64,000 bases of DNA from Thermosporothrix hazakensis (GCF_003253565.1 NZ_QKUF01000021.1:45754-109753), one strand, 5' to 3'. Shown: positions 47,000-56,399, counted from the first letter of the stretch. Translations and numbers: made by a program. Notes: a model not told the origin generated them from the sequence alone.

Positions 47000-47866
47000 A
47001 TGAGTATCTTCGCTGTTGCGCTGGTGTTGTTCTCGGCGCTCTGTCATGCGAGCTGGAACCTGCTTACCAAGAAGGTTAAAAGCGATACGGCGTTTCTCTG
47101 GCTTTTCAGTGTTGTCTCGCTCGTCATCTATCTTCCACCTATGGCTGTCTCCCTGATTTTCCAACCTCCGGTCATCAGTGCGATGCTGCTGCTGTGTATT
47201 CTGGTCAGTGCTATATTGCACTCAGGCTATTACCAGTTCCTGCAAATCGGCTACCGAAAAGGAGACCTCTCACTGATCTACCCGCTTGCACGAGGCACCG
47301 GTCCCTTGCTTTCCATGCTGGCCGCGATCCTTTTGCTGCACGAGCGCCCTGGCTGGCTATCTTTGCTCGGGGCTCTGCTCATCATCAGCGGCGTCTTTAT
47401 CCTCGTCGGCAATCCAATAGCACTGTTGCGCCAGGGTATTCAAACTCGAACCGCAATCCTCTTCGCACTGCTGACCGGCATGTTTATTGCTTCGTACACG
47501 CTCTGGGACAAGTATGCAGTCAGCGTAGTGATGATTGCTCCACTGTTCTATGATTGGAGTATCAGCCTTCTGCGCAGCCTTTTCCTTGCCCCTGTCGCCC
47601 TACGCAAATGGCATACCGTTCAAGAGCTCTGGCAGCATCACCGCAAGGAGGTATTCGGGGTAGCGCTCCTCAGCCCGCTGGCCTATATTCTGGTGCTGGT
47701 CGCCATGAGCTTCACGCCTCTGACGTACGTAGCGCCATTGCGTGAGGTCAGCATCCTTTTCGGCACATTTCTCGGTGCACGAGTTCTCTCTGAAGAGGGA
47801 GGCATGCGGCGTATTCTTGCAGCACTTGTGATTGTCGCAGGCGCCGTCTCGCTGGTGCTGAGTTGA
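47000..47866 (+). CDS. EamA/DMT-family transporter
   Basis: A 288-residue DMT transporter with ten helices in two EamA repeats. It opens ALVLFSALCHASWNLLTKK, a form common in putative sugar or metabolite exporters of this group, and the first repeat ends ILLLHERPGWLSLLGALLII. It is divergent from the RpiR-type regulator and shares an operator region with it, which suggests control by a phosphosugar. AAAGAGGT precedes the ATG. Confidence 0.88.
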   Translation: MSIFAVALVLFSALCHASWNLLTKKVKSDTAFLWLFSVVSLVIYLPPMAVSLIFQPPVISAMLLLCILVSAILHSGYYQFLQIGYRKGDLSLIYPLARGTGPLLSMLAAILLLHERPGWLSLLGALLIISGVFILVGNPIALLRQGIQTRTAILFALLTGMFIASYTLWDKYAVSVVMIAPLFYDWSISLLRSLFLAPVALRKWHTVQELWQHHRKEVFGVALLSPLAYILVLVAMSFTPLTYVAPLREVSILFGTFLGARVLSEEGGMRRILAALVIVAGAVSLVLS

Positions 47867-48198
47867 TAACAAGCCAGCTGACAGGACACAGAAAGGAACA
47901 GGGTACTTGTTTTCTTTTCCAATACAAATAGCTCTGTTTTATCTGCCCAGTCAGCTTCCTCTCCCTTTTTGGGAAGCTTGCCCCTTACACAAGTTTCCTG
48001 GTATTTCTTTTTAAATTACCTGAAAATTAATGCTTTTCTAATACCTTCTGAAGCAACTTTGTGTTACACTTGAAACAACGAGGTACATACATTGAAAAGG
48101 AATGTTGCTCAAATACGCTACAAAAGAAGAAACATGTTTTCATCGACAGTAAACAGTAATGTATCAGGTGTGTGTGCACCGGGTAGAGGAGGGACAGT
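47867..48198. other. Intergenic region without a gene
   Basis: About 330 bases. AGCTGAC near 47876 and GTCAGCT near 47950 could pair, and AGCTTCC/GGAAGCT forms a small hairpin near 47955-47980. A promoter for the next gene is likely in the AT-rich stretch 48010-48080 but no box is convincing. Confidence 0.35.
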
Positions 48199-49653
48199 AT
48201 GGAGCGGTACACCGAAAGCATTCATGAGAACCAGATCATCACCAAAAGCCCTTCACTCAAGCGAGTGGCATATCATCCACTGAAGAATACACGGCCCGAT
48301 CAGATCAGCATCGTACAGACACCCCCGGATGATGGACTCCCCCATCTGGATCTCTATTCCGCCACTCCCTGCCTTGATCTGGAAGCCACCGTTTCCGCTA
48401 CTGGCATTCCGGCTATGACCTTACGGACCTGGGAGCGGCTCTATGGGATTCCGGCAGCCTGGCGCACTAGCAACAACTACAGTCTCTACTCACAGCGGGA
48501 TGTCGCGGCCCTGCGCTGGATACGCAAACAGCTCACCCGCCAGATCAGCGTACGACAGGCAATGGTCGAGTTGACGCAGCATGAACCAGGCTATGCCGCA
48601 CAAAAGGGAGTCCATACGCGCCTGCAAAGGGCTCTGTTTCTTCCCGGGCGTGAGCTGCATGTACTACTTGATCCCCTGTTACAGGCTATTGCCCAGTTTG
48701 ATGAGGCCGGGGCGAATCATCTGCTACAAGAAGCCTTCGACACCCATCCCGCACAGCGCGTCTGTCAGCACCTGCTACAGCCTGTCCTGTTAAAGGTGGT
48801 AGAGATGTGCCACAGCGGTGTTTTCCCCAAAGCAACCGAGGTCTTTGCCGCTAAGATCACGCGCTTACAGGTTGTACATCTGATTGAAGCGGGTTTCTCG
48901 CCAAAGGCCGCCCTTCAACATTTGAATGACCTCCCCGGACAGGCAGAAGAGGCTTACAACGCCCTACGCCAGCAACAACGACGTCACGCCTTTCACGTGC
49001 CTGAGCTTCCCCGTATTCGCTTGCTCCTGCTTGAAGCCATCCAGCAAAACGACGAGCACCATATCCAGAATATTCTTGATGAAGCTTTCTTCTATTATTC
49101 CGTCGAGGAGATCTGTCTGCATCTGCTGCATCCGCTCCTCGCGCAACAGACCTGTCTGGTTCCCTTCTCGGCCATCCTTCGATTCGCGGCGCAACATGTA
49201 CAGCCCCGGCTCTTGCATCTCTTGCATGCTTCGACGGAACACCGGCAAGGCCCCGCTATCTTTATCGGGCGTACGATCTATAAAGATGACGAGCTGGAAA
49301 CGCTGATGCTTGCACTCTGCTGGCAACGGCAGCGCTTTAACGTCTATTATCCCGAGCATATTCAGGAGGGAAGCCGCCTGATTCAGACGATTGAGAGCGT
49401 TCAGCCGGAGATCGTCTACCTCTCGGCCTCAAGCAGGACGCGGCTCCGCGAGCTGACCGCAACCATCCGCGACATTGGCAAACTTCCGCCTCCACATCCG
49501 CTGATCTGTTTTGGAGGCCGGGCCTTCCAGACATCGCCACATCTGGCGCGCAGCATCAAGGGAATCTTCCTCGGCGTCAATCCCTTGCTCGCAACCGAGC
49601 AACTACAAGAGCTCATCAAGCGTCTGACAGCGACTACAACAGACCCACTTTAA
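48199..49653 (+). CDS. MerR-type regulator with degenerate cobalamin-binding-like C-terminus
   Basis: A 484-residue protein. Residues about 60-130 form a MerR HTH (SATGIPAMTLRTWERLYGIP, then NNYSLYSQRDVAALRWIRKQL). The middle is helical, as in the B12-binding cap of CarH/LitR-type regulators. The C-terminal 130 residues have a Rossmann-like B12-domain outline (EIVYLSASSRTRLREL, ICFGGRAF), but the D/E-x-H-x-x-G cobalamin motif is missing: the place reads YKDDELETL. An unusual 55-residue N-terminus precedes the HTH. AGGAGG stands before the ATG. Confidence 0.8.
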   Translation: MERYTESIHENQIITKSPSLKRVAYHPLKNTRPDQISIVQTPPDDGLPHLDLYSATPCLDLEATVSATGIPAMTLRTWERLYGIPAAWRTSNNYSLYSQRDVAALRWIRKQLTRQISVRQAMVELTQHEPGYAAQKGVHTRLQRALFLPGRELHVLLDPLLQAIAQFDEAGANHLLQEAFDTHPAQRVCQHLLQPVLLKVVEMCHSGVFPKATEVFAAKITRLQVVHLIEAGFSPKAALQHLNDLPGQAEEAYNALRQQQRRHAFHVPELPRIRLLLLEAIQQNDEHHIQNILDEAFFYYSVEEICLHLLHPLLAQQTCLVPFSAILRFAAQHVQPRLLHLLHASTEHRQGPAIFIGRTIYKDDELETLMLALCWQRQRFNVYYPEHIQEGSRLIQTIESVQPEIVYLSASSRTRLRELTATIRDIGKLPPPHPLICFGGRAFQTSPHLARSIKGIFLGVNPLLATEQLQELIKRLTATTTDPL

Positions 49654-49658
49654 TGGCA

Positions 49659-50531
49659 TTATGTCCGCAAAAATGAGGCCATCGCGTCATTGACGACCTC
49701 CGGCTGTTCCTGTTGCACCCAGTGCCCGCAGTGAGCGATCGTCTGAACGCGCAGGTGCGGAACCCAGGGTTCCAGTCCTCTGGTCAAATTCAGCGTTAAA
49801 GCACTGTCCTGCTCTCCCCAGAGAAGCAAGGTAGAGGCTGAGATGACCGCCTGCTTGTTTCGCTCCCCGGGAAGAAGTTGCGAACGCATAATGGTTCGAT
49901 AATAGTTCAGGGCTGCCGTCAGCGCTCCGGGCTTGCTCATAGCATCGCGATAATGCATCAACACCTCGTGAGGAAAGGCCTCTTTCTGTACGGCGCTTCG
50001 ATAGAGCATTTCGCCAATCAAAGCAGCATGCTTGCGGCCCAGGACCCATTCGGGCAACCAGGGAATTTGAAAGAAGAAGACATACCAGCTTTTGCGCCGC
50101 TGCTCTGGGTTCGAGCGCAACTCTCGCATATATGCCGCAGGGTGAGGCGCATTCAGGACGATCAGCCGTTCGGTCATCGCGGGATAGCTGGCAGCAAAGG
50201 ACCAGGCCAGCACGCCGCCCCAATCATGACCTACAATCGTGGCCTGCTCATATCCCAGACCGCGAATCAGGCCAACGATATCGAGCAGTAAGCTGGAAAT
50301 ACGATAGCCTCGGCGCGGCTTATCGCTCTCGTTATAGCCTCGCAGATCGGGGGCAACAACCCGAAAACCTCGCTCGGCCAGAAACGGGATCTGAAACCGC
50401 CAGGAATACCAGTACTCGGGGAAACCATGCAGCAAGACAATCAAAGGACCACTGCCCTGCGTGACATAGTGCAGACGCACGCCATTCGAGAGGATATGAG
50501 CATGTTGCCAGGGTTGTGCTATGTGAGTCAT
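49659..50531 (-). CDS. Alpha/beta hydrolase, epoxide hydrolase/haloalkanoate dehalogenase-like
   Basis: A 290-residue alpha/beta hydrolase. Motifs are LLHGFPEYWYSWR (oxyanion hole), VGHDWGGVLAWSF (nucleophile Asp), LLWGEQDSAL (acid) and AHCGHWVQQEQP (catalytic His). The Asp nucleophile in G-H-D-W-G-G is typical of epoxide hydrolases and fluoroacetate dehalogenases. The ATG at 50531 has GAGGAG before it. That site directly follows the T-run of the sdh terminator, so the gene has almost no room for its own promoter. Confidence 0.88.
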   Translation of the reverse strand: MTHIAQPWQHAHILSNGVRLHYVTQGSGPLIVLLHGFPEYWYSWRFQIPFLAERGFRVVAPDLRGYNESDKPRRGYRISSLLLDIVGLIRGLGYEQATIVGHDWGGVLAWSFAASYPAMTERLIVLNAPHPAAYMRELRSNPEQRRKSWYVFFFQIPWLPEWVLGRKHAALIGEMLYRSAVQKEAFPHEVLMHYRDAMSKPGALTAALNYYRTIMRSQLLPGERNKQAVISASTLLLWGEQDSALTLNLTRGLEPWVPHLRVQTIAHCGHWVQQEQPEVVNDAMASFLRT

Positions 50532-50546
50532 CGACACAAACTCCTC

Positions 50547-50595
50547 AAAAAAAGAAAAAGACGTTGCGGGAAGGCTGCCTCCCTGCAACGTCTTT
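50547..50595 (-). terminator. Strong terminator at the end of the sdh operon
   Basis: On the minus strand AAAGACGTTGC(A)GGGAGG pairs with CCTTCCCGCAACGTCTTT, a stem of over 14 bp, followed by TTCTTTTTTT. The T-run abuts the GAGGAG of the downstream hydrolase gene. Confidence 0.92.
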
Positions 50596-50611
50596 GTGTG
50601 GCTTCTCAAGC

Positions 50612-51319
50612 TTACGCGTTCTTCGTATCGTTAAAGACTATCGCGCGTTTTACCTGCTCAATCAGATCGGTCACAGGGATACCACGCGGACAGGCATCGG
50701 TACAGTTGAAGATCGTACGACAGCGCCAGACACCATCTTTGCGCCCCAGAATTGATAGACGCTCGGCTGCCCCCTGATCGCGACTATCAAAGATAAAGCG
50801 GTGCGCGTTGACAATCGAGGCAGGGCCAACCCAGTCAGGATTTCCCCAGATGGATGGACAGGAACCGGTACAGGCTCCACAGAGAATACACTTCGTGCCC
50901 TCGTCAAAGCGCTCGCGCTCCTCAGGAGACTGCAAGCGCTCAGTTCCCGGCTCCGTATCGTAGGTGATCAGATATGGCTTCACCGACTTATACTTCTCAA
51001 AGAACTGGTCCATATCCACAACCAGATCTTTAATCACGGGATAACCAAGCATCGGTTCAACCGTCACCCTGCTTCCGACGTCGCGCATCAGCACTTTACA
51101 GGCCAGACGATTGCGCCCATTGATGCGCATAGCATCCGAGCCACAGATACCATGAGCGCAGGAACGGCGATACGTCAGGGTGCCATCCATTGTCCACTTG
51201 ATCTTATTCAGCGTATCCAGCAAGCGATCAATCGGCTCCACATCGACTTCAAACGTGCTCCAGTAGGGCTTCTGATCTCGCTCAGGGTCGTAGCGTTTGA
51301 TACGCACTTCTACTTTCAT
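50612..51319 (-). CDS. sdhB: Succinate dehydrogenase iron-sulfur subunit
   Basis: A 235-residue SdhB/FrdB of complex II. The N-terminal ferredoxin part carries the 2Fe-2S ligands (CAHGICGSDAM and a later C), and the C-terminal part has CILCGACTGSCP for 4Fe-4S and CTDACP within the 3Fe-4S set. It passes electrons from FAD to quinone. It is the last gene of sdhC-sdhD-sdhA-sdhB, and a terminator follows. GAGGAG precedes the ATG. Confidence 0.96.
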   Translation of the reverse strand: MKVEVRIKRYDPERDQKPYWSTFEVDVEPIDRLLDTLNKIKWTMDGTLTYRRSCAHGICGSDAMRINGRNRLACKVLMRDVGSRVTVEPMLGYPVIKDLVVDMDQFFEKYKSVKPYLITYDTEPGTERLQSPEERERFDEGTKCILCGACTGSCPSIWGNPDWVGPASIVNAHRFIFDSRDQGAAERLSILGRKDGVWRCRTIFNCTDACPRGIPVTDLIEQVKRAIVFNDTKNA

Positions 51320-51333
51320 AGATCGAAACTCCT

Positions 51334-53085
51334 CTAGTATTTCCGTTCCTTAGGCTTGAAGATCGGGTCATCGATGAGAATAACATCTTTGTACTCAAGA
51401 CGCACATCATGCGCCTTCGACCCCCGGTAAGCGAGCGTATGCTTGAGCCAGTTCGCGTCATCGCGCTTGGGATAATCCAGGCGGAAGTGAGCGCCGCGGC
51501 TCTCCTGGCGAGCCAGTGCCCCATGAACGGTTGCTTCCGCACAATCGAGCAGGAAGCCAAGCTCGATTGCTTCCATCAGTTCGGTGTTGAAGTTCTTGCC
51601 TTTATCCTGCAATTGAATGCGGCGATATGCATCCTGCAAGCCATCAATTGTATCAAGAGCGGTGCGCAGACCCTTCTCTTCGCGCTCAACATAGACCTTA
51701 TCGTTCATCTCATTTTGCAGAGTTGAACGCACATTCGCAGCCGACTCACCACCGGTTGAGGTCAACAGGCGCGAGACCAGCTCACGGGAGAACCCTTCCG
51801 GCTCGGAGGGTAGAGGCACAAAGTCGTTCTCCTGAATAAACTTCGCCATATGTTTTCCAGCCCGGCGGCCAAATACGATCAGGTCTACCAGGGAGTTGGT
51901 GCCCAGGCGATTCGCCCCATGCACAGAGACACAAGCCACTTCACCGGCAGCATAGAAGCCGGGCATCGGCGTCCAGTCAGCGTCAAGGACGACGCGACCA
52001 TCAATATCAGTCGGGATACCCCCCATCGCGTAGTGCGCGGTCGGCTGAATGGGAACGGGCTCGGTCAAAGGCTCGACACCAAGATAGTTACGAGCGAAGT
52101 CTGTAATGTCCGGCAGCTTCTCGGCGATCGTCTTCGCACCCAGATGGCGCACGTCAAGATACACATAGTCATCGCCAACAATGCCGTTCCCTTTGACACC
52201 GCGTCCCTCTTTAATCTCCTGAATGATACAGCGAGAGACGATATCACGCGGCGCGAGGTCTTTCATGGTCGGCATGTAGCGTTCCATAAAGTATTCACCC
52301 TTGCCGTTGAGCAGCTTTCCGCCCTCACCACGAGCGGCCTCGCTCAGCAGCACACCAACCTTGTAGAGACCAGTGGGGTGGAACTGGTACATCTCCATGT
52401 CCTGCAAAGGGATACCACGGCGATAGGCAATCGCCATGCCATCGCCCATACATGCGAACGCGTTACTGGTCACGCGCCAGGCCCGGCCATAGCCACCGGT
52501 CGCGAAGAGCACCGCTTTCGCATGGAAGGTATGAATCTCACCTGAACGAATCTCCATCGCCACCACACCACAGGCGCGGCCATCGTTGATCAGGAGATCA
52601 AGGACCAGATACTCGTTAAAGAAGCGCACCTGATTCTTGATCGCGTTCTGATACATCGTTTGCAGGATCATATGGCCGGTGCGGTCCGCAGCGTAGCAGG
52701 AGCGCATGACCGGGCCCTCGCCAAAGTTGCGGGTATGTCCACCAAAGCGACGTTGATCGATACGGCCATCTTTCGTGCGGTTGAATGGCAGCCCCCGGTG
52801 CTCCAGTTCGTACACGGCATCGATCGCCTCGCGAGCCAGCACTTCAGCAGCCGTCTGGTCGACCAGATAGTCACCGCCCTTGACAGTATCGTACATATGC
52901 CACTTCCAGTGGTCCTCTTCCTTGTTTCCAAGAGCAGCCGCGACACCACCTTGCGCCGCTCCGGTATGCGAGCGTGTCGGATAGACTTTTGTAAGCACAG
53001 CAACACTGGCATTTGGGAGCTGCATAGCCGCCATCAAGCCCGAGCCACCTGCACCAACGATCACAACATCAAACTTCTGATACAT
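51334..53085 (-). CDS. sdhA: Succinate dehydrogenase flavoprotein subunit
   Basis: A 583-residue SdhA/FrdA oxidising succinate to fumarate. The FAD-binding start VVIVGAGGSGLMAAMQL, the covalent-FAD histidine region RSHTGAAQGGVAAAL, the active-site FHPTGLYKVGVLLSEAARGEGG and HYAMGGIPTDIDG are present. I prefer the ATG at 53085 (MYQKFDVV); a TTG at 53094 is closer to the GAGGA and overlaps it. It sits between the membrane subunits and sdhB in one operon. Confidence 0.96.
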   Translation of the reverse strand: MYQKFDVVIVGAGGSGLMAAMQLPNASVAVLTKVYPTRSHTGAAQGGVAAALGNKEEDHWKWHMYDTVKGGDYLVDQTAAEVLAREAIDAVYELEHRGLPFNRTKDGRIDQRRFGGHTRNFGEGPVMRSCYAADRTGHMILQTMYQNAIKNQVRFFNEYLVLDLLINDGRACGVVAMEIRSGEIHTFHAKAVLFATGGYGRAWRVTSNAFACMGDGMAIAYRRGIPLQDMEMYQFHPTGLYKVGVLLSEAARGEGGKLLNGKGEYFMERYMPTMKDLAPRDIVSRCIIQEIKEGRGVKGNGIVGDDYVYLDVRHLGAKTIAEKLPDITDFARNYLGVEPLTEPVPIQPTAHYAMGGIPTDIDGRVVLDADWTPMPGFYAAGEVACVSVHGANRLGTNSLVDLIVFGRRAGKHMAKFIQENDFVPLPSEPEGFSRELVSRLLTSTGGESAANVRSTLQNEMNDKVYVEREEKGLRTALDTIDGLQDAYRRIQLQDKGKNFNTELMEAIELGFLLDCAEATVHGALARQESRGAHFRLDYPKRDDANWLKHTLAYRGSKAHDVRLEYKDVILIDDPIFKPKERKY

Positions 53086-53103
53086 AGCTTCCAATCCTCA
53101 CTA

Positions 53104-53523
53104 TTAATGCCCACCAACACAAGCAGGGCCCCACTGAGCAGCGTTTACAGGAGAAAACGTAATCAGGGTGATAGTGCCGAGCATAAAGAAGACAAGCAAC
53201 AGCACGGCAGCAAGCCCTTGCAGAGCCAGGCGGGCCTGTGGGTGACGTACATAATCATCAATGACGACGCGCAGGCCATTCACTCCGTGCGTCAGGCCCA
53301 GAGTGAGCAGCAGCCAGTCATATAGACGCCAGAACGGATTCGCGTAACGCGCAGCTACAAACGAGTACGTGGTGCACGCAACATCGGTTGTGACGTGTGT
53401 CAGCGTGATATGACCGATAACTAGAAAAACCAGTAGAATACCGGAAATGCGGAAATAGTACCAGGAAAATGTTTCAAATCCACCGCCAGCAGGCCGTGGA
53501 CCACCATACAGGCGTGACAACAT
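53104..53523 (-). CDS. sdhD: Succinate dehydrogenase membrane anchor subunit
   Basis: A 139-residue protein with three membrane helices. It opens with a soluble Gly-rich stretch, followed by ETFSWYYFRISGILLVFLVIG, and contains HGVNGLRVVIDDYVRHP, the SdhD-type loop after helix 2 with the quinone/haem-side residues. It lies between sdhC and sdhA. GAGGAG precedes the ATG. Confidence 0.9.
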   Translation of the reverse strand: MLSRLYGGPRPAGGGFETFSWYYFRISGILLVFLVIGHITLTHVTTDVACTTYSFVAARYANPFWRLYDWLLLTLGLTHGVNGLRVVIDDYVRHPQARLALQGLAAVLLLVFFMLGTITLITFSPVNAAQWGPACVGGH

Positions 53524-53577
53524 GTTCTATTTCTCCTCTTTTACAAGGGGTGTTCTTCCCTTTACGCTTTTTCCGAC

Positions 53578-53985
53578 CTAATGCGTACTCATGATAGCAT
53601 TCACATCAACAAACCAGTATGCGCCCTGCGCCAGAAAGGGCAGTGCCGGTCTGAGGACGAAATAGGCAAAAGGAATAAAGGCAATGATGGTCAGGACCAA
53701 AGCGGCGATAAACATTGGTTGCTGGAGCTTGACACCTCGGCGCCAAAAATCAACCAGCACAATGCGAATACCATTAAAGGAGTGATAAAAAACGGCTACT
53801 ATTAACGCCAGAGACAGAAAACGGACTATAATATTGTCGAACAGTTCGATCCCCTCGTTATAGACGTTCGGACCAAAACTCAATAACGAGATATCGACGA
53901 CGTGGATAAACAGGAAGAGAAGAAGACCGAGTCCTGAGACGCGATGCAGCAACCAGGACCACATTCCTGATGGACCTTTATACAT
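53578..53985 (-). CDS. sdhC: Succinate dehydrogenase cytochrome b556 subunit
   Basis: A 135-residue three-helix protein, first gene of the sdh operon. MWSWLLHRVSGLGLLLFLFIHVVD is split by the family motif around W-x-L-H-R-x-S-G; the haem histidine candidates are in IHVVD and YHSFNGIRIVL. The start at 53985 (MYKGPSG) gives the normal length and has GAGGGAAAG before it; the frame runs further up to 54081 with unrelated sequence. Confidence 0.9.
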   Translation of the reverse strand: MYKGPSGMWSWLLHRVSGLGLLLFLFIHVVDISLLSFGPNVYNEGIELFDNIIVRFLSLALIVAVFYHSFNGIRIVLVDFWRRGVKLQQPMFIAALVLTIIAFIPFAYFVLRPALPFLAQGAYWFVDVNAIMSTH

Positions 53986-54252
53986 CTTTCCCTCGCTTCT
54001 GGGCGGGCATGAGGGCATGTGAGGCTTTCCAGACAAAAAGAAAACCTGCTCGGCCTTTGCACTTGCTCCGCCCGTTTTCAAATGCTTCTTCCTGAACGGG
54101 GCACCGTGCCGAACCGGCAGTCCGCTGCGTGAGTAAACTTCTGTTCTCGCCAGAGAGAACCAGGCGGGTTCCGTTACGTACTACTACAAATAAATTTGTC
54201 TTCTCGCAAGCATCACAGCCCTCTGCGACCAGGCACCCCGCTGTGCTGTTAC

Positions 54253-54277
54253 AACCAAATAGTTGTTCAATTTGGTT
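54253..54277. promoter_or_regulatory. Inverted repeat downstream of the sdh promoter
   Basis: AACCAAAT (54253-54260) and ATTTGGTT (54270-54277) are perfect 8-base inverted repeats around 9 bases, placed just after the likely sdh transcription start. It could be an operator or a leader hairpin. Confidence 0.45.
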
Positions 54278-54296
54278 CAGTAAGATTGTATATGTA

Positions 54297-54324
54297 TTAT
54301 ACTTCACTGTCGAGAAGCACGCAA
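54297..54324 (-). promoter_or_regulatory. Putative sdh operon promoter
   Basis: A perfect TATAAT reads on the minus strand (54302-54297); TTGCGT (54324-54319) lies 16 bases before it. The leader to sdhC would be about 300 bases. Confidence 0.5.
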
Positions 54325-54449
54325 ACCTTTCGCACAGCAAGCGAGAGCGGATTCTTCGCACTTCTGCCCGCTTTGTGCAAGCAGAGCATCTACCACATCC
54401 CTCACAAAAATCGTCTTCTTGCAACTCAGCTTCACAGGCACGGGCTGCT

Positions 54450-55784
54450 TTATTCTTCCTTCTTTTCAAAAAGCGAGGCCCGTTTCTCGCGCAAATACTG
54501 CGCAATTTGAGCGGGCTCATCTTTGCGCAGCGCCTGCGCTTTGATGTCCGCCAACACCAGGCTCCATTGATCCTTTTCCGCTAAAAAGCGGTTATCTCGT
54601 GCCAGCAATTCGGCGAAGATGTGTTTTTCCAGCGCATGCCACAGAGAGCGATCGCGCCCATCAAACTCGCCCTCATCCGGCTCATAGTCCTGATCATTCG
54701 CCCGGTTATCAATGCGCACATGGAGCGGTCGAAATGCGTTCCGGATCATTTCTTCCATATGTGTCTGATCCAGTGCGCTCCGATCAAAGGCCAGGATCCC
54801 ACTCAGGTGAAGCAATACCACAGGCGCAAGCGCCGCCTCCTGATACTCAGGACCATGCTGCCGACAGAACTCATCCAGTCGAGCATAAAGCGCCTGCGGG
54901 GACTCAAGCCCATCAACCCGTAGATCATAACGTAAGAATGGACGACGCGGGTTCTGCAAATGCTCAGCATGATGAAAGCGAGCCCGCGCTTCCGGCTCAA
55001 GCATGGGCTCCGCGGTATCGACCTGAACATAAAAATAGCCGCGATCGGTCCACTGTGTTTCCTCGGCGCTACATGTTTCGGGCGAACCCGGATTATAAAT
55101 CCAGCCGCCAAAGGTATAGGGCTTGTGTACATGGCCAAGTGCCAGATAATCAACCTTGCCCTCAAGCACCTGAAACTGTCCAAGCGAGGGCAGGCCCTGA
55201 ATACGTGGCACCAGACCATCAATACCAGTATGCATCAGCAAAACACGATACTCGACGCCTGCCGCCTCTTCCTCTGCCCGATGCTGGTCCAGCGCCTGCG
55301 CCATCCCTTTGATCGCGCTTTCAGTCGAGGCACCGAGCCACGAAAGCCCATAGACACGCAACCGTCCCCCCTGTAGATCAACATAGGAACCAAGCATTGT
55401 CCTGCTGTCCCACGGCTCGATGATCGGCACGGCGTTCTCATAGCGGGGAGTGAGAAGGATGATATATTGCTGATAACACAGGAATTGCAGCCATGAAAGG
55501 CCATCCCGATAATAGGTCCGATCGTGGTTGCCCTCAATCGCAATCACCGGAATACCTGCCGTCTTCAGCTTGCTCAGGCCATCGATGGCATGAAGCAGAG
55601 TACGCGCATCAATCGCTCGCTTATGAAACAGATCACCGGCAATCAACACAAAGTCAACCCTGCGTTCCAGCGCATCCTGAACGATCGCCTGGAACGCACG
55701 CGTGAAGTCATTGAAGCGCTCACGCACGCCATATTGTTCATAGCCAAGATGTGTATCAGCACAATGAATAAAAGAGGCTCGCAT
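54450..55784 (-). CDS. sbcD: SbcD/Mre11-like DNA repair exonuclease
   Basis: A 444-residue calcineurin-fold nuclease. Phosphoesterase motifs in order: HCADTHLG, LIAGDLFHKR, AIEGNHDRTYY, LLMHTGIDG and ALGHVHKPY. A capping domain and a C-terminal tail of about 120 residues follow, ending in charged residues. Bacterial SbcD works with the SbcC ATPase; no SbcC is beside it here, so the partner is elsewhere or the protein acts alone. The neighbours are the sdh operon and a small membrane protein. Confidence 0.88.
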   Translation of the reverse strand: MRASFIHCADTHLGYEQYGVRERFNDFTRAFQAIVQDALERRVDFVLIAGDLFHKRAIDARTLLHAIDGLSKLKTAGIPVIAIEGNHDRTYYRDGLSWLQFLCYQQYIILLTPRYENAVPIIEPWDSRTMLGSYVDLQGGRLRVYGLSWLGASTESAIKGMAQALDQHRAEEEAAGVEYRVLLMHTGIDGLVPRIQGLPSLGQFQVLEGKVDYLALGHVHKPYTFGGWIYNPGSPETCSAEETQWTDRGYFYVQVDTAEPMLEPEARARFHHAEHLQNPRRPFLRYDLRVDGLESPQALYARLDEFCRQHGPEYQEAALAPVVLLHLSGILAFDRSALDQTHMEEMIRNAFRPLHVRIDNRANDQDYEPDEGEFDGRDRSLWHALEKHIFAELLARDNRFLAEKDQWSLVLADIKAQALRKDEPAQIAQYLREKRASLFEKKEE

Positions 55785-55817
55785 GCCTACCTGTTCATCC
55801 CTCTCTTTCCCGCTTCA

Positions 55818-56252
55818 TCAGGCGACAGGACCCGTCATGAAGGCGCGAATCGCCGCCGCCAGCATAATCAACGCGACAATACAGTAGATCAGCACGTCAC
55901 GCCGCGCATTCTTGCCACCAGAGGCATAGGTCAGAGCGACAGGGATCGCGAAAATGGTGATCGCACCATAGACGTAATGCAGATAGTAGAGTCCCTGTCC
56001 GCCTCCCGGCTTCAGGCCCATAAGCAGCATCACAACGCCAAGCAGGCCCTGCAAAGCACTTGCGCCAAAAGCGACCCAGAGCAGCGACATCCAGGGTTTA
56101 GCGGGCCCTTTCTTCATAAAGAAGAGAACTAGGCCCCAGATCAGACCAATGCCGCTCAAGGCAAAGATAACATAGGGTATATATTGATGAAGGAGCAAAA
56201 TAATACTCAAAGTCCAACTCTCCCCCCATAACGCCTCGGCGCTATGGGCCAA
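55818..56252 (-). CDS. Four-helix membrane protein, unknown
   Basis: A 144-residue protein with four hydrophobic helices. Histidines stand near the ends of helices 1 and 3 (LLLHQYIPYV and YLHYVYGAIT), which could be haem or metal ligands, but the family is not recognised. The likely start is a TTG at 56252 with AAGAGT upstream; no ATG gives a full first helix. It is followed by the SbcD-like gene on the same strand. Confidence 0.62.
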   Translation of the reverse strand: MAHSAEALWGESWTLSIILLLHQYIPYVIFALSGIGLIWGLVLFFMKKGPAKPWMSLLWVAFGASALQGLLGVVMLLMGLKPGGGQGLYYLHYVYGAITIFAIPVALTYASGGKNARRDVLIYCIVALIMLAAAIRAFMTGPVA

Positions 56253-56399
56253 CGTACTACTCTTCTTTTTCGCGTGAAAAAGAGCGGTAATCTTCTTGCA
56301 ATACTATAGCGCGAGAGGCAACAAGAAGACAAGCCTTGTTTTCAGGCTGTGTTTACCATGCAGAAAGCGTTTCACCAGCGGGAAGCAGCAGCTCTCAGA

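Noticed and set aside
54129..54584. 151-codon plus-strand frame in the sdh leader and sbcD end
   Set aside because: It overlaps conserved SbcD coding sequence and regulatory DNA and has no homologous look.
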